DNA from: Prevotella sp.
Lineage (GTDB): Bacteria; Bacteroidota; Bacteroidia; Bacteroidales; Bacteroidaceae
DNA: 47,732 bases
NCBI GenBank assembly: GCA_017400455.1
Contig: JAFPTC010000070.1
Location: 1-47,732 of the forward strand
Reading direction: 5' to 3'
Shown: piece after piece, positions 22,062-31,423 of the stretch
Position numbering within the stretch: the first letter of the stretch is position 1
Layout of the letters: each line of letters starts with the position of its first letter
Position numbers and translations under genes: made by a program
Notes under the pieces: model-generated
What the model saw: only the letters and a program-made list of their open reading frames with translations
What the model was told of the DNA's origin: nothing
Database searches by the model: none

Positions 22062-24895
22062 TTTTTCTTGGGTGTATGGTTTAGCTTATATGCGGCCGAG
22101 AGCATGACGAAGCGGGGGATGCTGTTTGTCCAGGTCTCGGTGCGTCCTTGTGCGTTCACGCTGTACTGCGTGTTGCTGAGTTGGTGCAGCAGGTCGAAGG
22201 CGGTGAGTTTCAGGGTGAACTTCTCCTTGAAGAACGAGCGCGACAGCTCGGCGTTCCACACCAGGTCGTCGGTGTTCATCATCTCGCTCTGGTAGCCTCG
22301 GCGGCTGAACATACGTATGTCGGTGCCAATGTAGAGCTTCAGCAGGGGGATGGTGTAGCGCAGGTGGCCGCCCCAGTTGTAGTCGAAGGCGCTGATGTTT
22401 TGGAAGTCCTCGCGGTCGCCTGTGGAGCGCCGCCAACTGATTTCGCCGCTGATGCCCGCTGTGAGTTGGTCCTTCTGATATTCGAGCGCCAGCTTGTCGT
22501 GGAGTGTCCAGTTGTGGACGGTGCTTTTCGTCTGTTCAGCATGTTGCGTGGCCAACGCAACATACTCGACGGGGAAGTCGACGGAGTGCATGTAGCTGAC
22601 ATCGGCGTTCTGGCGCAGGGTGAGCAGTTTCTTGCGGTCGAGGGGCTGCTCGTAGCTGGTGTTGAGGCTGGCGTTCCAGTTGCCGTCGATGTTGTCTTGC
22701 ATGAAGGTGTAGGCGCCGGTGGTGGTGTTGTAGGTGGTGCGCGTGCCCACGGAGCGCTGCGTCAGCCCGGCATTAGCCGAGAGGTGGAAGAAGCGGCGTG
22801 TGCTGTCGTTGTTCCACTGGAAGCCTATGCTGACATTGTGGCTGATGGTGGTCTTCAGTTTTGGGTTGTTCACGTGGGTGACGAGCGGGTTCGTGGTGTC
22901 ATCGACGGGAATGAGGCTGTACAGGTCGGGGCGGCTCGTGCTCATGTAGTAGCTCAGCTGGTTCAGACCTTTTATGCTGCCCCAGCGGTACCAGCTAATT
23001 TGCGGACGGAAGTTGACGTAGCTGCGGCGGGCAATGGTGTCCATGTCGATGTCTCTGTAGTGCAGGCGCTCGTGAGGATTCTCTATGGGCAGGCGGAAGG
23101 TGAAGTAATCGTTGTCCGACGAGTGATAGACCTCCAAGGCAGCGCGGTATTTACGGTTCAGCTGTAGCGATTGGTCGCTGTTGTCCGCGTCGAAGGCCGA
23201 GAGCAGGGCCTCGCGGGTTGACGGCAGCCACTGCGCCTGCTTCACGTCCTCCTTCAGTTGGTAGATCCAGTCCAGGCGGTAATAGTCGTTGGTGGCATTG
23301 TTCATGTCTTGGCTGAAGGACAGGCTGGAACTGATGAACCAGCGGTTGAGCAGCTGCAGGATGTAGCCCAGCTCAGCCTGGTAGTTGTAGGAATCGCTAT
23401 GGGTGTCGTGGAGATAGTGGCGCAGGTCGGTGTCGCCCGTCTGCGTGTAGAACGTACGGTTCAGGCTATAGCTCTCGTTGGGCTTTTGGCGGTTGTAGCT
23501 GCCCGAGAGGTCTAAGTTTATGATGTCGCCCCAGGCAAATTTGTGGTGCAGGTAGATGTTTGCGTCAAGGTTCAGCGTGCGGAAGCGGTTGTAGCCATCG
23601 TTTAAGGTGCGGTTGATGAGTGCAGTGCGCATGGTGGAGTCCTGACTGTTCGTGTTCCGATGGCCGTTGCTATAGCTGGCCGAGAGGCTGGCCATCATCG
23701 TGATGGGCTTCTTTACCTGGAAATAGTTGTAGGCCGAGAAGCGGAAGTCCTTCTGGCGGCTCCAGTTTTCGTTGCCGCCAAGGATGTTGCCGCCTGTGGC
23801 AAAGCGTTCCGAGGTGGTGCGGCTCCAGTTGTCGGCGTCACTCCAGTTGAAGGTGGCATCGAGGTTCTCCTCCCAGTTCTTGTCGGCATCCTCCGTTTCA
23901 AGATGCAGTCCGGTCTGCTTGGTGGAGCGCAGTCCCTCGGGCATGTTGCTGGGGGTCCACTCGCCCTCGCCGCCGGGACGACGGTTCTCGTTGATGTTGT
24001 TGGTGTTGCCAAAGACGCTGACGCGTGAGTGGTCGTCGTAGTACAGGCCGAAGACGCGGGCCAGATAGCGCTCGTCGGTTCCGGCGCCGGCCTCGATGTT
24101 GGCCATCATGCCCCGGTTGTATTCGCGTTTCAGCTGCACGTCCATCACGTAGTCCTTCTTCTCCACGTCGTGGCCCACGAGCTCGCTCTGCTTGGTGCTT
24201 TTGTCGAACACCTTCAGCTCCTTCACGGTGTAGTAGGGCAGGTTGTCGAGCATCACCTTGTTCTGGCCCTTGAAGAAATCCTTGCCGTTCAGCGTGAGAT
24301 AGTCCACCTTTCGGCCGTTGATATAAATGTCGCCATTGTCCTTCAGCTCGGCGCCCGGCATCTGGCGGATGAGTCCGTCGAGCATCGACCCTTCGGGCAT
24401 GTTGAAGGCCGACGCATTGTAGACCAGCGTGTCGCCCCGATAGGCCAGCTTCACCTTGGTGCCGGTGATGACCACGCCCTCCATGCCTACCTCTTTATAT
24501 ATATCGTCGTCAGAGCGTTGCTTCTTCTTCATGAGCATGCGGGGCAGCTCGAAGAAGTTGTTGCGGGCAATGTGGCGCAGTTGGTAGACCATGGTCGTGT
24601 CCTCGTAGCCCTCGGCCTGGGCCTTGATGATGAAGTCGTCGTTCTTGGCGGGTACCTTGAACTCGTAGTAGCTCGACGTGCCCCACGTCCAGCAGGTCAT
24701 GGTGTCGACAACCGTCGAGTCCTTGCGCATCAGGGTCATGAAAGCCTTCACCTTGGCCTTGGTGAACGAGTCGTAGATTTCGCCGGAAAGTTCCACCTTC
24801 CGTTCTTTCTTCTGCTTCGTTTTCGGGGAGTCGGTCTGAGCCCAAAAGACAGTGGAAGTCAGGAGAAGAGCAAATGTCAGAAATATCTTTTTCAT
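22058..24895 (-). CDS. Outer-membrane beta-barrel (TonB-receptor-like) protein
   Basis: A 945-residue protein with a signal peptide (cleavage near TVFWAQ). Residues ~30-115 resemble a carboxypeptidase-regulatory-like domain; ~150-240 form a plug-like region (MPEGSMLDGLIRQMPGAELK) clearly homologous to that of the 1008-aa protein at 6.9 kb; the remainder is a beta-barrel. It ends in a basic HTPKKK tail. I set the start at 24895 (MKKIFLTFALLL) because the TACCTTTGC promoter element occupies 24904-24912, where an upstream in-frame ATG (24907) lies. It is translationally coupled to the P-type ATPase gene by a 4-bp ATGA overlap, so a role in metal handling is an attractive inference. Confidence 0.87.
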   Translation of the reverse strand: MKKIFLTFALLLTSTVFWAQTDSPKTKQKKERKVELSGEIYDSFTKAKVKAFMTLMRKDSTVVDTMTCWTWGTSSYYEFKVPAKNDDFIIKAQAEGYEDTTMVYQLRHIARNNFFELPRMLMKKKQRSDDDIYKEVGMEGVVITGTKVKLAYRGDTLVYNASAFNMPEGSMLDGLIRQMPGAELKDNGDIYINGRKVDYLTLNGKDFFKGQNKVMLDNLPYYTVKELKVFDKSTKQSELVGHDVEKKDYVMDVQLKREYNRGMMANIEAGAGTDERYLARVFGLYYDDHSRVSVFGNTNNINENRRPGGEGEWTPSNMPEGLRSTKQTGLHLETEDADKNWEENLDATFNWSDADNWSRTTSERFATGGNILGGNENWSRQKDFRFSAYNYFQVKKPITMMASLSASYSNGHRNTNSQDSTMRTALINRTLNDGYNRFRTLNLDANIYLHHKFAWGDIINLDLSGSYNRQKPNESYSLNRTFYTQTGDTDLRHYLHDTHSDSYNYQAELGYILQLLNRWFISSSLSFSQDMNNATNDYYRLDWIYQLKEDVKQAQWLPSTREALLSAFDADNSDQSLQLNRKYRAALEVYHSSDNDYFTFRLPIENPHERLHYRDIDMDTIARRSYVNFRPQISWYRWGSIKGLNQLSYYMSTSRPDLYSLIPVDDTTNPLVTHVNNPKLKTTISHNVSIGFQWNNDSTRRFFHLSANAGLTQRSVGTRTTYNTTTGAYTFMQDNIDGNWNASLNTSYEQPLDRKKLLTLRQNADVSYMHSVDFPVEYVALATQHAEQTKSTVHNWTLHDKLALEYQKDQLTAGISGEISWRRSTGDREDFQNISAFDYNWGGHLRYTIPLLKLYIGTDIRMFSRRGYQSEMMNTDDLVWNAELSRSFFKEKFTLKLTAFDLLHQLSNTQYSVNAQGRTETWTNSIPRFVMLSAAYKLNHTPKKK

Positions 24896-24903
24896 AATTG
24901 GCT

Positions 24904-24912
24904 GCAAAGGTA
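24904..24912 (-). promoter_or_regulatory. -7 promoter element of the beta-barrel/ATPase operon
   Basis: TACCTTTGC on the minus strand ends 8 bp before the ATG at 24895; transcription would start about 5 nt before the start codon. Confidence 0.65.
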
Positions 24913-25059
24913 CAACAATTTGGTGAGATAAGCGCCATTTTACACTATATTAACGTGTGCGGTTTGTAAGCTTTACTTTACAAAAATACGCCTGTAACAG
25001 CGTGTAAGGAAAATTTTCTTTGACATAAATCAATTTTGCAACGATTTGATGCTCAAAAG
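24913..25059. other. AT-rich intergenic stretch without recognised gene
   Basis: First part of the 590-bp gap between the beta-barrel gene and glgA. Apart from a short inverted repeat (TTTGTAA with TTACAAA near 24963-24983) nothing is recognised. The rest of the gap holds the small-RNA candidate, repeat cluster C and the glgA promoter. Confidence 0.5.
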
Positions 25060-25092
25060 TTTGGTCGTTTCTTTTTTAGTTGATACCTTTGC
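25060..25092 (+). promoter_or_regulatory. Strong promoter of the small-RNA candidate
   Basis: TTTG (25060-25063), exactly 20 bp, TACCTTTGC (25084-25092): a full consensus Bacteroidetes promoter with no ORF downstream before a terminator at 25157. Confidence 0.75.
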
Positions 25093-25094
25093 AA

Positions 25095-25187
25095 ACAGAT
25101 AGAAAGTAATTTTTGATTTGTTTTAGTAGATTAGTTTTTAAGTAGTTTGTTTTTGGAATCGGCTGTCGGGATGACAGCCGATTTTTT
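25095..25187 (+). ncRNA. Candidate small RNA of about 90 nt
   Basis: A consensus promoter (25060-25092) and an intrinsic terminator (25157-25187) bracket about 60 nt of U-rich sequence, plus the terminator hairpin, with no start codon giving a plausible peptide. A second promoter at 25456 serves glgA, so this transcript appears independent. No match to an RNA family I recognise. An alternative is a terminated leader controlling glgA by read-through. Confidence 0.55.
25157..25187 (+). terminator. Intrinsic terminator of the small-RNA candidate
   Basis: AATCGGCTGTC (25157-25167) pairs perfectly with GACAGCCGATT (25173-25183) across a 5-nt loop and is followed by TTTTC. Confidence 0.88.
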
Positions 25188-25225
25188 CGTGCCCTTTTCC
25201 GAGGGGGAAGCCACCCCCGTTTCAT

Positions 25226-25320
25226 GGGAGGCCTCCGCGTGAAAATTTCTCACGTGAGATTTTTTCACGGGAGGCCTTCCCAGAAAAAAATCTCACGTGA
25301 GAAATTTTTCTGCGGAGCCT
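25226..25320. repeat. 43-bp palindromic repeat, cluster C (two units, head to head)
   Basis: TCTCACGTGAGA at 25248 and 25291, again 43 bp apart. Here the second unit is inverted relative to the first: GCCTCCGC precedes the left core and GCGGAGCC follows the right one, so the whole 95 bp forms one long inverted repeat centred on GGGAGGCCTTCCC (about 25268-25281). Confidence 0.9.
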
Positions 25321-25455
25321 TCCCTCTTGCGAGCGGCCCGTTGGCAGGCTCCTGAGCAGCCCGTTCCGTTGGCTGGCAAAGGCGGTGAAAGGCAAAATAA
25401 TGTCGGTAAGAAGAAAAAATATCAGAAAAAATGGTTAAAATAGTTTTTTTTTAAG

Positions 25456-25464
25456 TACCTTTGC
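25456..25464 (+). promoter_or_regulatory. -7 promoter element of glgA
   Basis: TACCTTTGC, 21 bp before the ATG at 25486; no clear TTTG at -33. Confidence 0.65.
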
Positions 25465-25485
25465 AGTCGTTTATAAACAATATAT

Positions 25486-27150
25486 ATGAGTAACGAGTTT
25501 TTAACTCCGGATTTTATCTTTGAATCGAGCTGGGAAGTTTGCAATAAAGTAGGTGGCATCTACACCGTATTGTCAACAAGAGCCAAGACGCTTCAAGAGA
25601 AATTCTGCGACAAAATTATTTTCATAGGTCCCGATTTTTGGAAGGAAAAGGAAAGCCCCTATTTCCGCGAGGAAAAAGCCTTGTTGGCCGAATGGCAATG
25701 GCAAGCCAAGGAGGAAGGACTGAAAGTGAGGGTGGGGCGATGGACGGTTCCTGGCGAGCCCATTGCAATCCTGGTAGATTTTACCCCTTATTTTGAGAAG
25801 AAGAACGATGTTTACGGCTGGCTGTGGGAGAACTACGGAGTAGACTCCCTGCATGCCTATGGCGACTACGACGAAGCATCGATGTTCAGCTATGCAGCAG
25901 CACTGGTGGTGGAAAGTTTCTACAATCACTCGCTGAGTGAAAACCAGCGCGTGGTCTATCATGCCAACGAGTGGATGTGCGGACTGGGTGCCCTCTACAT
26001 CAACAGCAAGGTGCCCCAGATAGCAACCATCTTCACCACCCATGCCACCAGCATAGGCCGCAGCATAGCCGGCAACCAGAAGCCCCTTTACGACTACCTG
26101 TTTGCCTACAACGGCGACCAGATGGCCCAAGAGCTGAACATGCAGTCGAAGCACTCCATTGAGAAGCAGACCGCTCACCATGTTGACTGCTTCACCACCG
26201 TGAGTGACATCACGGCCCATGAGTGCGTGGAACTGCTCGACAAGCCGGTCGACGTCGTACTGCCCAATGGCTTCGACAACAGCTTCGTTCCCAAGGGGCT
26301 GGCCTTTAACCGCAAGCGCAAGCAGGCCCGCAAGCGCATGCTGCAAGTGGCCAATGCACTGCTGGGCGAAAACTTGGACGATGAGACGCTGATTGTTTCA
26401 ACATCAGGCCGTTATGAGTTCCGCAACAAGGGCATCGACGTATTTATCGAGGCCATGAACCGCCTGCTGCGCGACCGCAACCTGAACAAGAAGGTGCTGG
26501 CTTTCATTGTCGTGCCTGGATGGGTGGGCGAGCCTCGACAGGACTTGAAGGAGCGTTTGGCCAGTAATGACAGCTACGACACGCCCCTTGAGGTTCCCCA
26601 GGTTACCCACTGGCTTCACAACATGGGTCATGACAATGTGCTGAACATGATGAAGTTCTACGACATGCACAATCGTCATGAAGACAAGGTGAAAGTGATT
26701 TTCCTGCCCTGCTATCTCGATGGTCACGACGGCATCATGAATCTGACCTACTACGACGTGGTGCTGGGCAACGACCTTTGCATCTATCCCAGCTATTACG
26801 AGCCGTGGGGCTACACCCCGCTTGAGGCCGTGGCCTTCAAGGTGCCTTGCATCACTACGGACCTGGCCGGCTTTGGCCTCTGGGCCAACAAGGAGTTTGG
26901 CCATGAAGGGCAGATTGAGGATGGTGTGCGCGTGATTCACCGCACCGACTATAACTATTCCGAGGTGGCCGATTTCATTAAGGACACCGTGGCCCACTAT
27001 TCCTGCCTTACGCAGAAACAGGTGGATGCCTGCCGGAAGAAGGCTGGCGAACTGTCGAAGAAGGCCCTCTGGAGCGAGTTCATCAAGTATTATTACGAAG
27101 CCTACGACATAGCTCTGCGCAACGCCGCCAAACGTTTGGAAACAAAGTAA
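25486..27150 (+). CDS. Glycogen synthase, GT3 (eukaryote-like) family
   Basis: Transfers glucose from a nucleotide sugar to the non-reducing end of glycogen in the cytosol. The 554-residue protein begins with the GT3 signature FESSWEVCNKVGGIYTVL (residues ~12-29) that distinguishes it from the GT5 GlgA of most bacteria; the catalytic region includes VYHANEWMCGLG, PNGFDNS and YEPWGYTPLEA with the conserved Glu439. It lacks the N- and C-terminal phosphorylation extensions of animal enzymes. A glucan phosphorylase gene follows 27 bp downstream, giving a synthesis/degradation pair in one operon. The symbol glgA is often used for such genes, but the family differs from classical GlgA. Confidence 0.93.
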   Translation: MSNEFLTPDFIFESSWEVCNKVGGIYTVLSTRAKTLQEKFCDKIIFIGPDFWKEKESPYFREEKALLAEWQWQAKEEGLKVRVGRWTVPGEPIAILVDFTPYFEKKNDVYGWLWENYGVDSLHAYGDYDEASMFSYAAALVVESFYNHSLSENQRVVYHANEWMCGLGALYINSKVPQIATIFTTHATSIGRSIAGNQKPLYDYLFAYNGDQMAQELNMQSKHSIEKQTAHHVDCFTTVSDITAHECVELLDKPVDVVLPNGFDNSFVPKGLAFNRKRKQARKRMLQVANALLGENLDDETLIVSTSGRYEFRNKGIDVFIEAMNRLLRDRNLNKKVLAFIVVPGWVGEPRQDLKERLASNDSYDTPLEVPQVTHWLHNMGHDNVLNMMKFYDMHNRHEDKVKVIFLPCYLDGHDGIMNLTYYDVVLGNDLCIYPSYYEPWGYTPLEAVAFKVPCITTDLAGFGLWANKEFGHEGQIEDGVRVIHRTDYNYSEVADFIKDTVAHYSCLTQKQVDACRKKAGELSKKALWSEFIKYYYEAYDIALRNAAKRLETK

Positions 27151-27177
27151 CATATATATAATAAGGTATAAAAGATT

Positions 27178-29754
27178 ATGAAGATTAAAGCTGACTACGC
27201 TAATACTCCTCAGTGGAAGGAGTTGACCGTGAAATCGAGCCTTCCCGAAGAGCTGAAGTGTCTCGACGAGATTGCCCATAACCTGTGGTGGGTGTGGAAC
27301 TACGAGGCCCGCGACCTGTTCCGCGACCTTGATCCCGAACTCTACCATGACGTGAAGCACAACCCCGTGCTGCTGCTGGAGCGCCTGCACCTGGCCCGCA
27401 AGGAGGCCATCGTGAAGGACAAGGCCCTGATGAAGCGCATCAAGGCTGTCTATGAGTTGTTCCGTGCCTACATGGATGTGGCTCCTGACAAGAAGCGCCC
27501 CTCAGTGGCCTATTTCTCGATGGAGTATGGCATGCACTCGGCCCTGAAAATCTATAGCGGTGGCCTGGGCATGCTGGCTGGCGACTACCTGAAGGAGGCC
27601 AGTGACTCGAATGTGGACATGGTGGCCGTGGGCTTCCTCTATCGCTTCGGCTATTTCACCCAGAGCCTGTCGATGGACGGACAGCAGATTGCCAAGTACG
27701 AGGCACAGAACTTCACCCACCTGCCCATTGAGCGCCAGCTCGACGAGAACGGACAGCCCCTGGTGGTTGACGTGCCCTATACTAATTATATGGTACACGC
27801 GTATGTGTGGCGCGTAAACGTGGGACGTATCAAGCTCTACCTGCTCGATACTGACAATGAGATGAACTCTGAGTTCGACAAGCCCATCACCCACAGCCTC
27901 TACGGTGGCGACTGGGAGAACCGCCTGAAGCAGGAAATTCTTCTGGGCATCGGCGGCGTGCTGACGCTGAAGAAGCTCGGCATCAAGAAGGACATCTACC
28001 ACTGCAATGAGGGTCATGCCGCACTGGCCAACCTGCAGCGTCTGTGCGACTACATCGAGGAGGAGCACCTGACGTTCAACCAGGCCATGGAGCTGGTACG
28101 TGCCAGCGGCCTCTACACGGTTCACACCCCCGTGCCCGCAGGCCATGACTATTTCGACGAAGGCCTCTTCGGCAAGTACATGGGAGCCTATCCTCAGCGC
28201 CTCGGCATTACTTGGGACGAGTTCATCGGCATGGGCCGCACCAACCCCGACGATCATGGCGAGAAGTTCTGCATGTCTACCTTTGCCTGCAACACCTGTC
28301 AGGAAATCAATGGCGTCAGCAAGCTCCACGGATGGGTCAGCCAGAAGATGTTCTCCAGCATCTGGAAGGGCTACTTCCCCGAGGAGAACCACGTGGGCTA
28401 CGTCACCAACGGCGTTCACTTCCCCACCTGGTCGGCCACTGAGTGGCGCAAGCTCTATGCCAAGTATTTCAATGAGAACTTCATGTTCGACCAGTCGAAC
28501 CAGTCCATCTGGGAAGCCATCTACAACGTGCCCGATGAGGAAATCTGGAGCACCCGCATGGCTCTGAAGCAGAAGTTGGTCGACTATATCAAGGAGCAGT
28601 TCCGCGACACATGGCTGCGCAACCAGGGCGATCCCTCGCGTGTGCTCAGCCTGCTGGAGCGCATCAACCCCAATGCACTGATCATTGGCTTCTGCCGTCG
28701 CTTCGCCACCTATAAGCGCGCCCACCTGCTGTTCACCGATCTTGACCGCCTGAGCAAGATTGTCAACGATCCCGAGCGTCCCGTGCAGTTCCTCTTCGCA
28801 GGCAAGGCCCATCCCGCCGATGGTGCCGGTCAGGGCCTCATCAAGAAGATCTACGAGATTTCCCAGCGTCCCGAGTTCCTGGGTAAGATTATCTTCCTTG
28901 AGGACTATGACTTCCTGCTGGCTCGTCGCCTTGTTTCGGGTGTTGACATCTGGATGAACACGCCCACTCGTCCGCTCGAAGCCAGTGGCACGTCGGGCGA
29001 GAAGGCCGAGATGAACGGCGTGGTGAACCTCTCCGTCAAGGACGGCTGGTGGCTGGAAGGCTATCGCGAGGGTGCCGGATGGGCACTCACCGAGAAGCGC
29101 ACCTACGACAACCAGGGCTATCAGGACCAGCTCGATGCAGCCACCATCTACTCGCTGCTGGAGAACGAGATCGTGCCTCTCTACTACAAGAAGAACAAGA
29201 AGGGTCTCAGCGAGGGCTGGATCAAGGTCATCAAGAACTCTATCGCACAGATTGCCCCGCACTATACAATGAAGCGCCAGCTGGACGACTACTACTCGAA
29301 GTTCTACGAGAAGGAGGCCAAGCGCTTCAAGCAAATCAGCAAGGACGGCTATCGCCAGGCCAAGGACATCGCCCAGTGGAAGGAAACCGTTGCCGAGCGC
29401 TGGGAAGCTATCCGTGTGGTGTCGGTAGAGTGGGACATCCCTGCCACCGGTCTGGAAACGGGACTGGAGTACACCTTGCGCTATGTCATCGACGAGCAAG
29501 GTCTGGACGACGCCATCGGTCTTGAGAAGGTTAATGTCTACACCAACAAGAATGGCGAGGAGCGCATCTATAGCATCGAACCGCTGAAGATGGTGAAGCA
29601 CGAAGGCAACAACTATACCTTCGAGGCTAAGCTCTCGCCCAGCCAGGCTGGCGAGTATCGTTCGGCCGTCCGCATGTATCCCAAGAACAAGGAGCTGCCC
29701 CACCGTCAGGACTTCTGTTACGTGAAGTGGCTCGACCTGCCTGCATCGTTCTAA
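27178..29754 (+). CDS. glgP: Alpha-glucan (glycogen) phosphorylase, GT35
   Basis: PLP-dependent enzyme that releases glucose-1-phosphate from glycogen or maltodextrin. The 858-residue protein is of the bacterial type with an N-terminal DUF3417 region ([20 protein letters not shown]), then [20 protein letters not shown], the NEGHAAL active-site block and [17 protein letters not shown], whose Lys binds PLP. The C-terminal ~100 residues form an added beta domain typical of this subgroup. Cotranscribed with the GT3 synthase; a clear terminator follows. Codon use suggests strong expression. Confidence 0.94.
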   Translation: MKIKADYANTPQWKELTVKSSLPEELKCLDEIAHNLWWVWNYEARDLFRDLDPELYHDVKHNPVLLLERLHLARKEAIVKDKALMKRIKAVYELFRAYMDVAPDKKRPSVAYFSMEYGMHSALKIYSGGLGMLAGDYLKEASDSNVDMVAVGFLYRFGYFTQSLSMDGQQIAKYEAQNFTHLPIERQLDENGQPLVVDVPYTNYMVHAYVWRVNVGRIKLYLLDTDNEMNSEFDKPITHSLYGGDWENRLKQEILLGIGGVLTLKKLGIKKDIYHCNEGHAALANLQRLCDYIEEEHLTFNQAMELVRASGLYTVHTPVPAGHDYFDEGLFGKYMGAYPQRLGITWDEFIGMGRTNPDDHGEKFCMSTFACNTCQEINGVSKLHGWVSQKMFSSIWKGYFPEENHVGYVTNGVHFPTWSATEWRKLYAKYFNENFMFDQSNQSIWEAIYNVPDEEIWSTRMALKQKLVDYIKEQFRDTWLRNQGDPSRVLSLLERINPNALIIGFCRRFATYKRAHLLFTDLDRLSKIVNDPERPVQFLFAGKAHPADGAGQGLIKKIYEISQRPEFLGKIIFLEDYDFLLARRLVSGVDIWMNTPTRPLEASGTSGEKAEMNGVVNLSVKDGWWLEGYREGAGWALTEKRTYDNQGYQDQLDAATIYSLLENEIVPLYYKKNKKGLSEGWIKVIKNSIAQIAPHYTMKRQLDDYYSKFYEKEAKRFKQISKDGYRQAKDIAQWKETVAERWEAIRVVSVEWDIPATGLETGLEYTLRYVIDEQGLDDAIGLEKVNVYTNKNGEERIYSIEPLKMVKHEGNNYTFEAKLSPSQAGEYRSAVRMYPKNKELPHRQDFCYVKWLDLPASF

Positions 29755-29781
29755 TAGGGCAGATAAAAAATAACGCAAAAG

Positions 29782-29813
29782 AGGTTCCCAGCACGGCTTG
29801 GGAGCCTTTTTTG
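29782..29813 (+). terminator. Intrinsic terminator of the glycogen operon
   Basis: AGGTTCCCA (29782-29790) pairs with TGGGAGCCT (29799-29807), one G-U pair, followed by TTTTTTG. Confidence 0.87.
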
Positions 29814-29887
29814 TTTGTTATTCTCTTTTTTTACTGAAAAATAATTATAGTTTACTGAAATAATACCTGTATGTCAGATTAATTCAT

Positions 29888-29896
29888 TACCTTTGC
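29888..29896 (+). promoter_or_regulatory. -7 promoter element of the VTC/DUF4956/DUF2490 operon
   Basis: TACCTTTGC about 38 bp before the ATG at 29935; the -33 element is not conserved. Confidence 0.6.
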
Positions 29897-29934
29897 AACA
29901 GTTAAAGAGAAATTATCAATAATTAGCAACTTGA

Positions 29935-30693
29935 ATGATACAACTGGAGGACATTCTGAAACAGATGAAGCCTATCACGCTGGCGCAGATGAGCGGCGTG
30001 AAGCTGATGAACCGGACGGACACAAAGTTCGTCACCACCATGCCACGGCTGCTGGAGTTGCTGCAAATGGCCAGGGACGACTACTTTGTCCAGGATATTG
30101 ACGGGCAACGGAACATGCTCTATGACACCACCTACTTCGACACACCGAAGTTCGACATGTACCAGGAGCATCAGCATGGCCATGCCGGCAGGCAGAAAAT
30201 AAGATTCCGCACCTATGTGAGCTCGAACCTGCAGTTCATGGAAATAAAGACAAAGAACAATCATGGGCGAACGAAGAAGAAGCGTATCGAGGTGCATGAC
30301 ATGGACCTGCACGACGAGGACAAGCGGCAGTTCATCCGGGAGCGGCTTCACTTCGATGTAGACCTGCTGCAGCCCCACATGCACAACTTCTTCCATCGCG
30401 TGACGCTGGTGAACAACGCCAAGACCGAACGGCTGACCATCGACACGCAGCTGCAGTTTAACAACGTGCTGTCGGGATGCGAGCGGGACATGGGGCCGCT
30501 GGTCATCGTGGAGCTGAAGCGCGACGGATTCGTGTTCTCGCCTGTACTGGAGATGCTTCGTCAGCTGCACATCCATCCCCACGGATTCAGCAAATACTGC
30601 ATGGGAGCCGCAATGACTAACCCTGAACTGCGCGTGAATCGCTTCAAGGACAAACTGCGCGACGTGGAGAAAATCCTGAATGGTGAAAAATGA
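29935..30693 (+). CDS. VTC-domain polyphosphate polymerase-like protein
   Basis: A 252-residue protein of the CYTH/triphosphate tunnel fold. Motifs along the tunnel: LMNRTDTKF (residues ~24-32), YFDTPKFDMY, the basic strand RQKIRFRTY, FMEIKTKNN, KKKRIE and LVIVELKRDG, which supply the Arg/Lys and Glu residues used by yeast Vtc4 to make polyphosphate from ATP. There is no SPX domain. Soluble; polymerisation across a membrane would need a partner, and the next gene (24 bp on) encodes the DUF4956 membrane protein commonly found beside bacterial VTC domains. Polyphosphate synthesis is inferred from the family, not shown here. Confidence 0.87.
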   Translation: MIQLEDILKQMKPITLAQMSGVKLMNRTDTKFVTTMPRLLELLQMARDDYFVQDIDGQRNMLYDTTYFDTPKFDMYQEHQHGHAGRQKIRFRTYVSSNLQFMEIKTKNNHGRTKKKRIEVHDMDLHDEDKRQFIRERLHFDVDLLQPHMHNFFHRVTLVNNAKTERLTIDTQLQFNNVLSGCERDMGPLVIVELKRDGFVFSPVLEMLRQLHIHPHGFSKYCMGAAMTNPELRVNRFKDKLRDVEKILNGEK

Positions 30694-30717
30694 AAATAAT
30701 AAAAACAAAGATAAATT

Positions 30718-31395
30718 ATGGAACAGATTGCACAAATTTTTTCAAATGACTTTGGCAACACATTGTTGCGGTTCTTTATTTGCGTACTGGTGAACTGGAT
30801 CATCGTTGACCGCCTTTACTATCGCAAGGCCCATCGGCGTGATTTCTATTTCACCTTCATGCTTATCTCTGTGGCTATCTTCTTCCTGGTCTACTTCATG
30901 ATGGGAATGGACCGTGGTAAGGCAACTATGGGCGTCGGACTGGGACTGTTTGGTATCTTCAGCATCATGCGCTATCGTACTGACACGATGCCGGTTCGCG
31001 AAATGACTTATTTGTTCATTATTGTGTGTCTGTCGGTGGTGCATGCCATGATAGACATTGAGCAGACTGATCCAAATCATTTTGCCGATATGGGCAAACT
31101 GGTCGTCATCGACCTTATCGTGGTGCTGGCTATCTTGCTCTGTGAGATGAAGCTGAAGGTGCAGACCACCAAGCTGGTGCAGTATGACCGTATTGAGCTC
31201 ATCAAGCCGGAGAAGTATGATGAGCTGAAGGCTGATCTGGAGCAGCGCCTTGGCATTAAGATTCTGAAAATCGATGTGGGTGGCGTGGACTTCCTAAAGG
31301 ATTCGGCCGTGCTTCGCATCACCTACGAGGGCCATGGTGCTAAGGATGTGGACGGACAGTTCACCGTCAGGAAATCGCAGTGGAGAGAAGTTTAG
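30718..31395 (+). CDS. DUF4956 membrane protein
   Basis: A 225-residue protein with about four N-terminal membrane helices (FFICVLVNWIIVD, FYFTFMLISVAIFFLVYF, Gly-rich GVGLGLFGIFSIMRYR, LVVIDLIVVLAILLC) and a soluble C-terminal alpha/beta domain (residues ~150-225) with an ACT/GlnB-like pattern of strands. Family function is unknown; the standing association with VTC proteins suggests it is the membrane partner of polyphosphate synthesis or transport. Second gene of the three-gene operon. Confidence 0.87.
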   Translation: MEQIAQIFSNDFGNTLLRFFICVLVNWIIVDRLYYRKAHRRDFYFTFMLISVAIFFLVYFMMGMDRGKATMGVGLGLFGIFSIMRYRTDTMPVREMTYLFIIVCLSVVHAMIDIEQTDPNHFADMGKLVVIDLIVVLAILLCEMKLKVQTTKLVQYDRIELIKPEKYDELKADLEQRLGIKILKIDVGGVDFLKDSAVLRITYEGHGAKDVDGQFTVRKSQWREV

Positions 31396-31423
31396 TAGCC
31401 AGAACTTAATATAATGATTAATT

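Noticed and set aside
24896-24907. Earlier ATG (24907) for the beta-barrel gene
   Set aside because: It overlaps the TACCTTTGC promoter element and would add four residues before a perfect signal peptide.
27502-29778. Long open frame (758 codons) on the minus strand opposite the glucan phosphorylase gene
   Set aside because: It mirrors glgP across its whole length, a known effect of biased codon use; the protein resembles no family and has no promoter, while glgP has all family motifs.
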